Position numbers and translations under genes: made by a program
In this document: positions 1-11,958 of the stretch, in pieces
Numbering within the stretch: position 1 is the stretch's first letter
How the letters are laid out: each line of letters opens with the position of its first letter
Source: Chrysopilus asiliformis
Taxonomy: Eukaryota; Arthropoda; Insecta; Diptera; Rhagionidae
NCBI GenBank assembly: GCA_964034945.1
Contig: OZ035964.1
Coordinates: forward strand, 10,553,544-10,617,543
DNA: 64,000 nt
Reading direction: 5' to 3'
Notes under the pieces: model-generated
What the model was told of the DNA's origin: nothing
Database searches by the model: none
The model's input: only the letters and a program-made list of their open reading frames with translations

Positions 1-515
1 TGCCGCTTCGCCTCTGGAGTGTAGTGATGTATCCATGTTTCGTCCATGGTCACGTAACGACGCAAGAAATCTTTTTTATTGCGAGTAAATAGCGATAAAC
101 AGCTTTCTGAATCATCGACTCGTTGCTGTTTTTGTTTCATCGAAAGCAATCGCGGCACCCACTTGGAAAAAACCTTTTTCATGCTCAATTTTTCATGAAG
201 GATAGTAAATGCACTTCCATATGATATCTGTGTTATCTCAGCAATCTCACGGAGCTTCACTTTACGATCTTTCATTATAATTTTTGTCACTTCACTCACA
301 TTTTCCGGTGTAACGGCTTCCACAGGTCTACCCGAGCGTTCCGCGTCATTTGTGTCGGTACGACCACGTTTAAACTCGGCAAACCACCGACAAATCGTTG
401 CTTTTGATGGACAAGAGTCCGGGTAACATTTTTCAATCCATTGTTTCGCTTGCACGGTGTTTTTATCCATTAAAAAACAATGTTTTATCAGAACACGAAA
501 CTCGGTTTTTTCCAT
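1..515 (-). CDS. mariner transposase, N-terminal part (cut by window edge)
   Basis: The minus strand is open from an ATG at 515 to the window edge, about 171 codons. The product is the N-terminal half of a mariner transposase, which binds the element ends and cuts and pastes them at TA. The start reads MEKTEFRVLIKHCF, followed by a helix-turn-helix region with WFAEFKRG (about residues 44-51), SGRP (61-64), the WVPR linker motif (119-122), and YVTMDETW near 154-161, whose D is the first catalytic aspartate of the DD34D triad. The layout and wording match irritans-subfamily mariners such as Himar1. No stop or frameshift is visible in this part. The remaining catalytic residues lie outside the window, so intactness cannot be judged. 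Confidence 0.9.
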   Translation of the reverse strand, partial: MEKTEFRVLIKHCFLMDKNTVQAKQWIEKCYPDSCPSKATICRWFAEFKRGRTDTNDAERSGRPVEAVTPENVSEVTKIIMKDRKVKLREIAEITQISYGSAFTILHEKLSMKKVFSKWVPRLLSMKQKQQRVDDSESCLSLFTRNKKDFLRRYVTMDETWIHHYTPEAKR

Positions 516-694
516 TTTTTAAACAAACTACAAAACGACTTTACTCCAACCTCGATAACTCAGCTGTTTCTGGTCCGATCGACTTAAAATTTTGACACGT
601 TTCAAGCAAAGGTTAGTACTCTAGAAAGACGTGGTTACTGGTTTACTACGAGCGTCATCTCTGGGTTAGTCTCGGGACTTATTGATCCATGTGT
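1..694 (-). mobile_element. mariner (irritans-like) element, 5' end and transposase
   Basis: The transposase starts about 180 bp inside the element. Read on the minus strand, the outer end carries ATCAATAAGTCCCGAGAC followed by AGAGATGACG, which resembles the Himar1-type terminal repeat core (ATAAGTCCC, then AGATGGCG). A TA at 695-696 is the likely target-site copy. The other terminus is beyond position 1. Confidence 0.75.
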
Positions 695-701
695 TAGGTA
701 C

Positions 702-910
702 GTTTAGGAAAAATCTTGTAAACAGACTGACAGACAGACATGCAGACTGACAGATTGAGAGACAGACAAACAGACTGACATAATGAGAGACTGACAAACT
801 GAGAGACTGACAGACTGACTGATTGACTGACAGATATAAAGACTTGCTCTGTAATAAAGCACCAATCGACGCCGGAGCGCTCGGGAAATGTTTGTTTTTC
901 CGCAACATTA
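702..910 (-). repeat. Family A repeat fragment with short degenerate array
   Basis: Contains the family A order in reverse: an AATCTTGTAAACAGACTGAC junction, a short imperfect run of GACAGACTGACA-type units (about 715-835), then GCACCAATCGACGCC and CGGGAAATG as in other copies. The array is degenerate and short, so this looks like an old or unexpanded copy. Reading frames rich in Ser, Val, Cys and Gln here are artefacts of the array. Confidence 0.75.
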
Positions 911-1640
911 AGCCTCAACCACAATCACGCGTTCGTGCGTGCGGCACCCACGCGGTGTAGGTAAAAACTACGCATTTATATGAGTAAATGTATAATTGCG
1001 CGTTGCTCAGTTGCCGCGTCCCTGCGCGTAGAGTAGGCTCAGTTTCTACTTTTAGACGCGGTGACAACTACTAAATGCCAGAACAAAATCATGCCGCACG
1101 CACGGACATATGTTTCTGGTTCTACCTTTAAGCTAGAACTTGAATCGTACGTCGATGCGTCCGTCATGCGTCCGTCCGGTAGACAGTTTTATGCGGTGAC
1201 AGTTGGGTGCGGCAACGAATCACTTCTTCTTCACTTTTTTTGCACTTCTTCTATTAGCTTATCGTCGAAACAATTACTTTCAATTTGTTCCATACTTAAA
1301 TTGCTTAAATCGTAACCAAACTTTTTTGCGAAATGACATTTCCGTGCGTTGCCGCATGTAAAAGTAGAAAGTCGACCTACTCTATGCGTTGCCGCATCGG
1401 ACAAACGCATTATTAGGGGAGTACTCATAGCAGCCCGTTGATTTTACTTTGACCGCATCGAACTGTCAACGTGACGGACGCACGGCGGACGCACGGACGT
1501 ATGTTTCTGGCTCTACATTTAAGAGGTCGAAATTCTTCGACTTCGTAAAAGAAAATAAAAATCGCAAAAGCGAAACAATTCCGGATATCGCAATCAAATT
1601 GTTGTAAGTAACTAAAATATTATGATGGACAGAGGGTAAA
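911..1640. other. CG-richer non-coding segment with a 33-bp direct repeat
   Basis: No gene recognised. The segment contains clusters of GCGTTGCCGC and CGCACGGACG-type words that stand out from the AT-rich surroundings. A 33-bp word at 1100-1132 recurs at 1491-1523 with three differences (shared core TATGTTTCTGG). Short reading frames here have no recognisable similarity. Confidence 0.5.
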
Positions 1641-1689
1641 ATACGAGAGAAGAGTGAACAATTACGAGTTTACATTTGTGAACAATTTT

Positions 1690-1836
1690 CAGGGTTGTGA
1701 AAAATTCGTTTTTTTGAAAATGCCCAGCTCACTGGATTTTTTGGGTTTTATTGGCTTTTTAATGATCTTTTAGTACAATTTTTTGGGGGTTTTTTGGGTA
1801 GGTTTTTATGGGCTGGGGAAAATAATAACAACCCTG
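1690..1836. mobile_element. hAT-like MITE, 8-bp TSD
   Basis: Ends are CAGGGTTGT and ACAACCCTG. The element is flanked by identical 8-bp direct repeats ACAATTTT at 1682-1689 and 1837-1844. The 8-bp duplication and CA-starting ends fit the hAT superfamily. At 147 bp it has no coding capacity. Related ends occur at 29948-30162, and a single end near 17088. Confidence 0.8.
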
Positions 1837-1844
1837 ACAATTTT

Positions 1845-3060
1845 ACTTGTTCGCCCTGGGCCCCTTCCTATAAAACCTATCCGATCAATCAGTTGAAGAG
1901 TTTCCGAATTACAACTTTTCAAAATGAATGAGAGCAGATTTTTTTAAATGAAGATTTCCCACTTTTGTTTCCAATCTCAACCCCCTACCAAGGCTTTTTT
2001 TGAACGTTTAATCACCGTTAAAACCGTTGAAAAAATAAATGGAGCCAAATGCCGTACGATTTCTCGCATGCCACATATAACGTACACAAACAGACCATAA
2101 AATCCTTCAGGTCGCACCCCAAGCGCCATCACTCGCAACCCCACCCCATAGTTTTTCGCCACACTTAAGGGTGTTTTATATTATGGATTCACTCTAACAC
2201 ACATCGAAGCTACCCTCGTCGGCTTTTCACCGATATTTCGCCTTATTACGCTACCGACCGTCCCAATATGGGCAAGAATTATGCGCATAAAGCACCAGTC
2301 ATCCACGTTTCACGGTTCGCTCCTCAACGCTGCTTCCGTTCCGAATTCGGTTAACGCCATGATGAAACGACTACAGCCATCGGGTTGCTCTATAGGGGGA
2401 TGAAGACCAAGCACCGTAGGGGTAAATGGCTGTGGCGCTATCGAAAGTTCTTTGCCCTTTTAATTGAATATATATTTTCCTGCCACAATCATCAACTCAA
2501 TTGCTGGGTGCGGGCATACGGGTACAGATGCGATGGGAGAGGGGGTGGGGGAGGAGTGGATGTCGAATGGAAATGGACCGAATAGAGCCGATCCTTTTTA
2601 TCCTTACGCCATATATGAATCGGATTTGGCCGAAGGAATCAAAAACTACTTCGTATGTATGATTAGAACCATCCCCCCTCCCCTACCCACCACCAATCAC
2701 GCCCCATTTCATTTCAACTTGTTTCAATTTAATTCGTTCTATTTCCAAATTCTAAATTTCCCCCAAATTTCCCAAAATATTGGCTTGTACACGTTGTGTG
2801 CGTTCACAGGAAAACGTATTGCTTTTGCCATTAATAATGGATAATACTTTTTTTTCTTATTCGTCCCGTGTAGAATTTCCTTTCCAAGTTTTTAGGTACA
2901 TTTCCTATTTCTATTCCCGTTAACAATTTCGGTTTTCCCTGTTTTTAGAAATAGGAAAATCAGATGAGGGGATGATTAAATCAGATTTTCCATAGAATTG
3001 TTTTCCTACTTATAAATTCCTCGAATTCATAGACTTATTTTATGGGAAAAACTTGACTCG
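1845..3060. other. Non-coding, no recognised feature
   Basis: Position 5' of the mex-3 exon makes this intron or flank. Base composition is mixed, and short frames (for example 2464-2844) show no family features. I saw no paired terminal repeats. Confidence 0.4.
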
Positions 3061-3400
3061 TCACACAAAAGAAAAGAGGAGCATATGAGAGAAAAAATTT
3101 CGTACAATGAGAACGTCTCAGAAAATCAAGCGAAAAAATGTCTTCCATGGAAAAGTTTTTAAAAAAATTCTGGGAAAAAAGCATCCTTCCGTATAAAATA
3201 CCGCAGAAAATTCTTTTCGATTTTCTTGCATAAAATAGATCTCAGAAAATTTTGGAAAAACCTCTCCCGCACAGAAAAGGTTTCCGAACATGCAGAAAAA
3301 AGTTATTCTACATGGAAAAGGTCTCAGAAAATTCTGGAAACAGACTTTTTCCCATTTTCTTCCATAAATAAGATTTCAGATAATTCAAGGAAAAAAAACC
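3060..3400. repeat. Degenerate tandem-like A-rich segment
   Basis: Loose repetition of phrases such as CTCAGAAAATTCTGGAAA and CATGGAAAAGG at irregular spacing. Similar phrasing recurs at 4160-4260, 6540-6660 and 31560-31860, close to family A copies, so it may be an outer part of that family. Confidence 0.4.
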
Positions 3401-4260
3401 AAAAGTAACCAAAATGGCGGCTTTTTAAAAATTGCAATTTCAGTTTCCGAAACTACGCGTTCTCCAGTAGTCTTTTGATTGACAAGAGTTGGAGACAATA
3501 AAATTTTCCACATTTTTTTCTGGTACTAGAACTGCATATCTCAAGCCGTTATCGAGATATACCGTTATTTAAAAAAAATCCGTTTTTTGCGATTATAACA
3601 GAAACATGACGGGCTTTTGACAGGTCACTAAATGAGATGAATTGAAGAAAATAGCAATCTCGACAATTTTGTCTCTTACCGTTATCCAGTATCTTTTACC
3701 GGTATTGTGATATTATCATTAAATTTAAATAAAATAGATTTTTGCGAATTGCTTGCAAACTAACGGCTTTTCGAAAAAATCGTAAGATACCAAAATTCTC
3801 TACATTTTTTTCCTCTTACCGTAAATCGATAACTTTGACAGTTATCGAGATATTTCAGATTTTGTAAGTTAAAAATTCATATTTTTATATAAACTAAAAT
3901 TTTATTCGTCGGATTTATAGTGTAAACTGTGCAGAAATTTGGACTTTGTATAAGAAAGTCATGTGCTGTTCACATCAGATATTTTTTTATCTAGGGTTTT
4001 TCATTTAAAAAACGAGGCTCGTTATAGTTATACGATAATTCAAATAGTATAAATGTTAGAAATAGCAGCGCAACGGATATCTAATTTTCTTCATCGAAAC
4101 CTACTATTTTTGATTGACCTGCAAACTGCATAGCAAAACTTTCCCTGCGTATGAAATAGACGCCATAGAAACGGTCTCAGAAATTTCAAAAAAAAAAAAA
4201 ATCCTACCTAGAAAAATTCTCAGAAATGCTAAAAAAAAGCATTTTCTTAAATTAAAGTTG
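3400..4260 (+). repeat. Family A repeat copy without array
   Basis: Forward-orientation family A body: CCAAAATGGCGG at the start, an ACTACGCGTT block, repeated CCGTTAT and GATATTTC words, the block CATGTGCTGTTCACATCAGA near 3960-3980, then the tail with TTTTTGATTGACCTGCAAAC near 4110. The tandem-array half is missing. The tail matches 18480-18660 and 36580-36720 in reverse. Confidence 0.75.
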
Positions 4261-4349
4261 TTAAAAAGGAATATTTTACCGTATTGGGGTTGGTTTTTTT
4301 CCTGCCATCCATCTCTGCGTAGATTCCCCCATTTTAAATAAATATTAAA

Positions 4350-6640
4350 TATTAACCGGGACGGTGGAGTTTCAAAAATTTAGTTTCGTGCGAATTTAAA
4401 GCCCATGTCTAGAATTAAATCCACAACTTTAGGAAGAGAAATTGATTAAGAGCCCAAATGACAGCGATTTGAATGCAAATATTAGCTTGAAAATCTAAAG
4501 CATAAAAAGAAAATAATAATAATAGTGCAATGTTTTGATGGTGGAAGTGGGTTAGAAATGTCGTTTACCTTATTTGTTACATTATTTTTCACCCTCTATA
4601 GGAATTTTATGGATAGCATTCAAACAACAACAACAACAACAATAAAAATCCGCCCCTTTAGTAGACGCGCAACGTAAAAACTGGGGTGTGGTGTGGCGAG
4701 GCGGGGGACGAGGCAATAGCATGGCTAATGTCTAAGAATAGGCATATATGTATATAGGGAAGTAAAATAAACGAGGTGAAATTCAAATTGCGTTTGGGGT
4801 AGCTTGAAATAATCGTATAGGAAGGGTGTCCCCTGTAAATATACCCGGTGATTCAGCACAGTTCGGGTCAAGATCCTTTTCAGACATGCGATTCTGGCAC
4901 CCCGATGGCATAGCAAAGTTTCTACCGCCGGGTGTGAGAAGGGGAGAGCACCAGGGTTTTATGTTTGGGTAGCTTTTGTACACGCCGCGTAAAATCCATC
5001 GACACGTTCTACGCGGTTTTCTTTTTCTTATTCTTTTTTTTTTAGCTTTTTAAGCTTCATTTCATTATTTATACTCTGCCGCATCAGAGTAGAAACTTGC
5101 GACATTTCTGCTATTTACCCCCTCACAAGTAATGTCTCACCGGATAACCAACAACTGCCTAGAAACCAACCCTCAAATGTTCCCATTACGATGGCTGCAA
5201 GATTGAGAATCGCCAGCCAGAGTTTCCAGAGGCTAATATAATCCGCCGCCGGCTAACAACATTTAGAGGGGAAGAAAACCATCCAGCCAAGCCCAAGCCC
5301 GACACCAGGGGGCTGATGTTATTGAACCCATTTACTTTTCCGGGTACATAGCATCATATTTTACAACTGTATAGGGGAGGGGGGGGGGGGGAGGGAGGAT
5401 TTTCACAGGGCCCAGCGTCGGCCATGTGCTGTACTATAAGGGGTGTTTGCTAGGCGACGCGACGTTGGGACGCACTGGCGGAATTTCGCGCAGGCGAATA
5501 TGTTTTAGTCGTCAGCATTCCAATCGGAAGCGGAAGGAAGTCAGAGCGGAAGAAACAAGTGCCAAAGAAGCGGAAGAGATGCAGTAAAAAAAAAAACAAA
5601 ACTGGTGGTCTGCAATCCAGGATCCATCAGGAATATAAGACAGGGTTCGGTAGGGGACAAGTATTTACCCTGCGGTCGGTCGGTGATCCCGTTAGGTTTT
5701 TGGGTGTGCCGTGCTGATTCCATATAAACCTGCAAATATATTCAATTGGCTTGGAGGGGGGTGGTACAAATGACAATGACAATTTAAATGGGAACGGGAG
5801 TATGATTTATTATTTGGCGTTTCAGGTTCCTGGATGGTTTTTGTGGACGGCGGTGTCTTTTCGTCTCTTCCGTCCTATTTTTCCCCCTCTTCCTGACTCC
5901 TGTCGATATGTTTTAGCTGAGGACGAATCTGTTTACAGTCAGAAATTGCAACTGAATCTCATAACAAAAGTATATGGTTTACTATTTACGAGTAGTAGTG
6001 GTGCAAACTAAAACAAATTCAGCTTGTTTTTGGGCGTTGGTACAACATAAATTGCGAAGCGTTGTTGTTGTTGTGTTTTTTCCCTTTGGGTTGGGTGCGG
6101 GGGAGGGAAGGTTTAATATATGAAACTGGTTGCAGTCTAGGGCGCATGTTTCCTACATTATCGTTGCCATAGCAAAATATTTCCGTCGATGGTAACCAGA
6201 AATGTTATTTGACGTGTGTCATTTGCTTGCGAAAATGTTGGCCAGCAGACTGTAAAGGCAGGTGGGTGAAGGGAAATTCGATAAAGAAAATCCAGGTACA
6301 CGTATATAGGAAGGACTAACAATAGAATATATCAATATGGAATTAAACGAGGGAAATAAATTGTTCATAGCTATTTTTTTTTGCGTGAAAAATCATCAAC
6401 ATATTTGTAGGGGAAAGTAGTAGCTTACGATACTATAATAGAAAGCAAATAGTAAATATTTACGTATATAAATGAAAGTATATTCAATTGATTGCACACA
6501 AATTTCTTATACTAAAAAATTGGCTTCAGGAAACAGTCCTGAAAAACCAGGCAAATATTTTACCGCAGAGAAATGAGAATTTAAAAAAATCGTTGCATAT
6601 TTTCAGGCTTTTAAAATTAGAGAAAATGTCAAGAGAAATT
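4350..6640. other. Non-coding upstream or intronic region
   Basis: No supported gene. A (CAA)n run lies at 4621-4642 and a G-rich run at about 5376-5398. Segment 5420-5530 is more GC-rich (GCGACGCGACGTTGGGACG). Short reading frames show no domain. It could be mex-3 intron sequence, but I did not find the preceding exon, which should encode the N-terminal half of KH1. Confidence 0.4.
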
Positions 6641-6845
6641 CATTGCCTAGAAAATATTTTTTTACCTTCTTATATGATGCCTCATATACTATTGTATTTA
6701 TGAAAAAATTCGACCTTTTAATTTTGCCTGAAAAAATTTCCTGTGCACTCCCGAGTCGATTGGAGCATTATTACAACATTGTCTTCCAATCTGTCTGTCC
6801 TTCAGTCTGTCCGTCAGTCAGTCTGTCTGTCTGCTTGCCTGTTTC

Positions 6846-6883
<38 letters not shown>

Positions 6884-7350
6884 GGTCTGTCGGTCTGTCT
6901 GTCTGTCAGTCTGTCTACAAGATTTCTCAAAAAATAATAGAGCTAGACCCATGAAATTTTACAGGCATATTTTGTCCTGCAATCCGTAACCTATGCGTTT
7001 TTCAGTAGGGTTATGTATGACAGAACTTAAAGGCAGTGAAATTTCCTACATTTTTGTCTTTCACTGGAACTACATACATATCTCAAACTTTTATCGATAT
7101 GTCGTTATTAAAAAAAATCAATTTTTTGCGATTATCTGGTTTTGGTGGTTCAATTTATGACATTTTTCCACAATTCTGTCTTTTACGGTTATTCGCTATC
7201 TTTTACCGTTATGGAGATATTTAGCATTTTATAAAAAATCATATTTTTATGTAAGCTAACGGTCTACTTGTCGGGTTATAGTGCAAATTGCGCAGGAACG
7301 TAGATTTTGTATACGAAAGTCATATGCTGTTCACATCAGATAATTTTACT
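6640..7350 (+). repeat. Family A repeat copy with short (GTCT)n array
   Basis: Has the forward head (ACCTTCTTATATGATG near 6660, then CCCGAGTCGATTGGAGCATT near 6750-6770), a short array of GTCTGTC-type units at about 6795-6915, the junction TCTACAAGATTTCTC, AGCTAGACCCATGAAATTTT, and a diverged body down to GCTGTTCACATCAGA near 7340. It is the clearest small copy showing head, array and body together. Confidence 0.8.
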
Positions 7351-7927
7351 GATACAAATACAAGTTTTTTTTTTGCCAGGCTACTATATCAAAAAAAAAG
7401 CTAATTTATTGCGCCATACTTTTGCAAGGGTCCTTTCATTTTATAAATAATATATTCTTTCCAATTCGGGAATTGTTACCAATTCATGTGAGCTCTTTTT
7501 TCCGTCTTTCGTCTTACCCCTCTTCCCATTTTCATCCATAAACGTGTATTTATTGACGAAACTCTTGAAATCGCCACTCATATGAGGAGTGCAAGGAAAA
7601 TGTTTTTTTTTGTTTTTTTGCGTAGACATGGGGGTTAAAATGCCTCGTATACACATCTGCAAAGATTAAATTGTTGGTTTTTTTTAGTTAAAATACATCG
7701 ATTTTTGTTGGCATTGCTCTGAAAGCGGTAGATTTTACGTATCTATAAATGCTTTTTTTTATTTGTTATTTTGCTTACATTGTATATATATATAGGTATA
7801 GGCAGGGTGAGAGCACTAAATAAATAGACGCCATTTTTGTTTGTGTATCGGTTTGACGATGGGTATTAAAAGTTTCTTGAACCCGATTATTCCGAGCTCA
7901 CACATGTTTTGCATTAAGGTCGAAATA
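7351..7927. other. Non-coding spacer
   Basis: No supported gene or repeat pair. A short TA run lies near 7780-7795. Frames such as 7441-7662 (minus) have no recognisable features. Confidence 0.35.
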
Positions 7928-8774
7928 CAATTGGCCCGATACAACATTTACGGCGACAGATTACGGCGACAATGTTGTCCTCCACATACAATTACGTACA
8001 CTTTGTTGTTATAAACGTCATTTGGTTTTCATTTGATTTTGACAGTCGAACAAAAAAATATGACATTTTTGGATGCCAATTATCATACATAATAGTATAT
8101 ATAGTAGAATATAAAAGACAAAATAAGGGTAACAAGATTCCCCACAACATTCTTTTCACGGTTAGCCATTATCTTTATTTGTTTCCGAGATATTAGCATT
8201 TTTATTATAAAAGTATGTTCATTTTCGAGTTGCTTTAAACACTTAGAGCCCCTCCGTAGGAAATTGTATGGGATCTACTTTTAACAGGATTTATATTGTA
8301 AACGGTTTAAGATACGGAAATCCAATGAAACACAAAAATGTAGGAAATTTTATTATCTTCAACTTTGTCCATACACAAGGCAATCGAAAAATTTCTAATT
8401 TCTGAGTAAATCGCAAAAAAACCAAAATTAACGATATGACTTTTTTTTGGTCGCTTTTTTTAAGTTTTTGGCGATTTTCTCGGAAAGTAACAGTTTTTTT
8501 AAGTAGATATTGCTTTTTATGTGAATGTAAGAAACACGGCACACGAACTATATTTCCTAATACTTGCTTTAAGTGACGATATTTAGATTTTATGACGTCC
8601 GCATAAGATTTTATTTTGAATTAACCATGAAATTTTGTTGGCTAGCTGGCCGACAAAAGTTAAATTCGACTTTTTACGACGACAATGTTGGTCGGATTGA
8701 TTGTATACAAAAACATAGGGTGCTATGAGTTTAAAATCTGAAATGTCGCCGTAAATGTTATGTCGGGCCAATTG
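7928..8774. mobile_element. TIR element with CAATTGGCCCGA ends
   Basis: The left end CAATTGGCCCGATACAACAT and the right end read in reverse (CAATTGGCCCGACATAACAT) agree at nearly every base and continue into ACGGCGACA. The 847-bp interior has no transposase, and its 8230-8580 part resembles diverged family A sequence in reverse, so it is itself nested. A single related end lies at 11216. Superfamily unclear. Confidence 0.7.
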
Positions 8775-8936
8775 TGTTTTGCGCTTTAGAAATATTAGAA
8801 TTAAAAGAGAAATTGAAATTAAATTCATTAATTAATTAAATTATTTTCTATTTATTTACATGTTCATTGCGATCTCAATTTGGAATTGATGGCGACTATT
8901 GGTGGGAAAATTTGAAAACCTGAATTGGCAAATCAA

Positions 8937-8938
8937 AG
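8937..8938 (+). other. Inferred 3' splice acceptor of mex-3 coding exon
   Basis: The AG ends CAAATCAAAG just before GCTGCAAAATAAAAGC. From codon GGC at 8938-8940 onward the translation is typical MEX3 KH1, while the 13 residues upstream are not KH-like. A phase-1 junction (G|GC) would complete the last glycine of the KH1 GXXG loop. The polypyrimidine tract is weak, so the exact base is an inference. Confidence 0.65.
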
Positions 8939-10671
8939 GCTGCAAAATAAAAGCGTTGCGAGCCAAGACGAATACCTACATAAAGACACCGGTGCGTGGC
9001 GAAGAGCCGGTCTTTGTGGTAACTGGACGTAAGGAGGATGTCGGAAAAGCGAAACGTGAGATACTGTCCGCAGCTGAACATTTTAGCCTGATTCGCGCGT
9101 CGCGAAAACCAGCTCTAGCTGGCGCTTTAGGTGGACTAAATGGAAATGGCGGCACCGGTGGCAATGGCAACGGATTGGGTAATAATGGCGGTAAGGGAGC
9201 TCCGCCGGGCCCACCGACAAACATCCCTGGCCAGGTGACAATTCAGGTGCGGGTTCCGTATCGCGTTGTGGGATTAGTTGTTGGTCCCAAAGGCGCCACA
9301 ATCAAGCACATCCAGCAGCAGACGCAAACGTACATTGTGACACCGTCAAGGGATAAAGAACCCATTTTCGAGGTGACCGGTATGCCAGATAATGTCCAAT
9401 CGGCACGTCGTCAAATCGAAGCGCACATTGCTTTACGTACGGGCAATCTAAGCCTAACGCCCGCGGCCGCAGCTGCAGCGGGTGTCAATGGCGGTCTGAA
9501 TAGCACCGGTAGCAGCGGTAGTGGCAGCAGCAGCTCTAATAGTAACGGAATCGGATCGCTATTGGGTGACGATGCCGCCAGTTCGGAATTTCTGGCGTCT
9601 CTGTATAAAAATGGTTTTGGCTCCTTGCTAGGCTATCTCGATCCGACGGTCGGCATCGGTAGCGGAAATGGCCCACCCTCAAGTGGTGGTAACGGATCGA
9701 TTGGCATCGGTAATGGATCAAATGCATGCCGAAATGGCGGCGGTTTAAGTTTGGCCGGGAATGGTATCAGTATCGATACTTGCAGCAGCCTGAATTCAAC
9801 GGCCGGTGGTCTAATGAATGGGAACGGTGGCGGCGGTGGTGGCATGATAGGCGGAATGATTGGCAATGGTAACTGTAATGGCGGTGCTAATGGGCCAATG
9901 GGTATTATTGCCAACAGTATGAATATCGGTGGCCTTAATATCGGTACAGGCGGCGGTAATGTCGTTAATGCGTCCTCACTTAACGGTATGACTTGCAATG
10001 AAATCACAGCAATGGCGAATAGCTATGCACCGGTACCAGCCTCGTCGACCGGTAGTCGATCGTGTTCATCCAGCTCGTCGTCGACATCATCGAAAAGTGC
10101 CACAAATAGCCGGCCAGAATTGATGAACATCTGGAAGAGTCTTGGCGGCGATTCAATAGACGTTGACGAAGGTATCGGTGAATCCCCAAATATCTGGTCA
10201 TTGCCAGTGTCTTCGAGTACACTCGGCTCCAGATGTTCACCGTCAACGACATCCGTTAGCCCAACCGATTCGCTACTGGGCAGTGGTGGTGGCGGAGGCG
10301 GAAATATCGGTATGGGCGGCATTGGCAGTATAAATGGAATCGTCGGCTTAAACGGACCGAATAGTGTCGGTGTTGGACTCACCCTCAACTGTGTAACCAA
10401 CATGAATGGCAGCGTGAGCGGTAATACTGGCAACAATGGTAATGGAAATGGTAATGTCATTTCTGCAGCAGCTGTCGCTGCTCAAGCGGCTGCCGCCATT
10501 TGCCGCCGCGAGTGTCTTGTGTGTGGAGACAAGGAGGTAACAGCAGCTCTAGTACCCTGCGGCCACAATATGTTTTGCATGGACTGCGCAACCAGAGTAT
10601 GCGGATGCGGAGACGGAATCTGCCCGGTTTGCAGCCAGAACGTGATACAGGCTATTCGAATTATACCATGA
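8939..10671 (+). CDS. mex-3: MEX3-family KH/RING RNA-binding protein, last coding exon
   Basis: Encodes about 576 residues of a MEX3 protein: a cytoplasmic RNA-binding post-transcriptional regulator with E3 ubiquitin-ligase potential. The exon opens inside KH1 ([18 protein letters not shown], then [15 protein letters not shown]). After a Gly/Asn linker comes a complete KH2 ([20 protein letters not shown] with the GPKG loop, through EAHIALRTG). A long Gly/Asn/Ser-rich region follows (about 340 residues). The C-terminus is a C3HC4 RING with [14 protein letters not shown] and CPVC, ending QAIRIIP as MEX3 RINGs do. Stop TGA is at 10669-10671. Counting from a TTG at 8899 the RING cysteines are 539, 542, 554, 560, 563, 575 and 578 with His556. 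That TTG is not the real start: translation must begin in an upstream exon not found here. No frameshift or missing zinc ligand is seen. Confidence 0.95.
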
Positions 10672-11210
10672 GACGTCAACATTAATCATTTTCATCATAG
10701 CAACTGAATATTGTATAAAATAAGACTATATATTTTAATAGATTTTAAAGATGTAGAGAGTAGAAATATGTTTTTTTTTATTATTTTTCGTAATTTTATG
10801 CGGTTTATTTACCAAATTATTCAATGTTTTAATTTGTACACGGTTTTTACTATATAGTTTTTGTTTATATATATTTTTAGAATTATTTTAGTTGTCATCC
10901 TGAAGAACACGTATCGTTAATTATACAGAATTTTGATCCGTTAGGATATGTGGTAAATTATTGTTATTCAAAATTGGAGGTTTTTAAACAAAAATAGAAA
11001 AACAGGCCGGATTTTATTTTAAATCTGGCACAATTTGTGAATAAGTTTTTCCAAAAGAAAAGAAAAACCTTAACACATTTCGACCCGAAGAATTCAGAAT
11101 TGAAGGGCTTGCGGTAAGAACGAGGTGACTCCATTTTTGGTATTTTTCGAAAATTTAATTTTCAAGCTTCATCAAAAAATTGATGTTTTTTTCCACTTAA
11201 CGATGGAATA
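10672..11210 (+). other. mex-3 3' flank, probable start of 3' UTR
   Basis: AT-rich sequence immediately after the stop codon. I see no canonical AATAAA in the first 300 bp, although near matches such as TATAAAATAAG occur. Transcript extent cannot be fixed from sequence. No other gene is visible. Confidence 0.45.
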
Positions 11211-11400
11211 CAATTGGCCCGACACAATATTTACGCTGACAATGACGCCATCCATGTACAATTGCACATACTTTGTTGTTCTAAACGTAATTTGTTTTTG
11301 ATAGTTAGACGGTGAGCCATAACATTTTTTCAGTCAGAATTTTGACAGCACGAGAGAGATACAATAATCTTGCACGGAGGCGTTCGATATAAGGCTTGCT
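11211..11400. repeat. Solo end of the CAATTGGCCCGA element
   Basis: ATACAATTGGCCCGACACAATATTTACG and the following CTTTGTTGTT and AAACGTAATTTG words match the first 120 bp of the element at 7928-8774. No partner end is present nearby, so this is a truncated copy. Confidence 0.6.
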
Positions 11401-11958
11401 GAGATGATACCCGGTATTATATATGGTATGGCAGACACACGCATACTAAAAAAATGAGGCAGCACATGAAGAAATTAATACATGTATGTGGTACGTTGGG
11501 TCCAAATGCGTTAAGAAGCGAAATACTAGGAAACCTCAATTTTTGATAGCCAAAAACGTTAAACTTAGCAAATCTTACAACAGAACTGCTTAAGAAAACC
11601 ACAGATCTTGCTATGTAATGGCAAGAAGTCCAATAAGTTGAACAATCTCGCGTTTAACATTGATAATTCACAACAATTCGAGATCAATTATAAAATTTTG
11701 TTCGAACGAATACAAAAACTAGTGCCATATTGTCAAAATGTTCCTTTGAAAATCGGGATTCTCAGATATTTTTGCAAATATTTAATAAAAAGAGATATGC
11801 TAGTCATAAAAAAAATCATGCGCTTAAAGAAGTTAGATGTACGTAATCTCGACCCCAATAGCTTTCGGTCGGAATTAGGTGCATTAACTCAAGTTATTTC
11901 AAATATTGGAGCCTAAATTCGTTTAAAAACTTTTCAAATCCCCATCATGAATGTCACA
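11401..11958. other. Non-coding or unassigned
   Basis: Holds a 102-codon plus-strand frame at 11608-11916, rich in Lys, Asn, Ile and Leu, without a recognisable motif, splice context or family resemblance. It may be chance or a transposase remnant. I do not call a gene. Confidence 0.3.

Noticed and set aside
9633..10460. Minus-strand proline/leucine-rich frames opposite mex-3
   Set aside because: Shadows of the Gly/Asn-rich coding sequence on the other strand.
11608..11916. 102-codon plus-strand frame
   Set aside because: No recognisable domain, AT-driven composition, no splice or promoter evidence; recorded only as unassigned.
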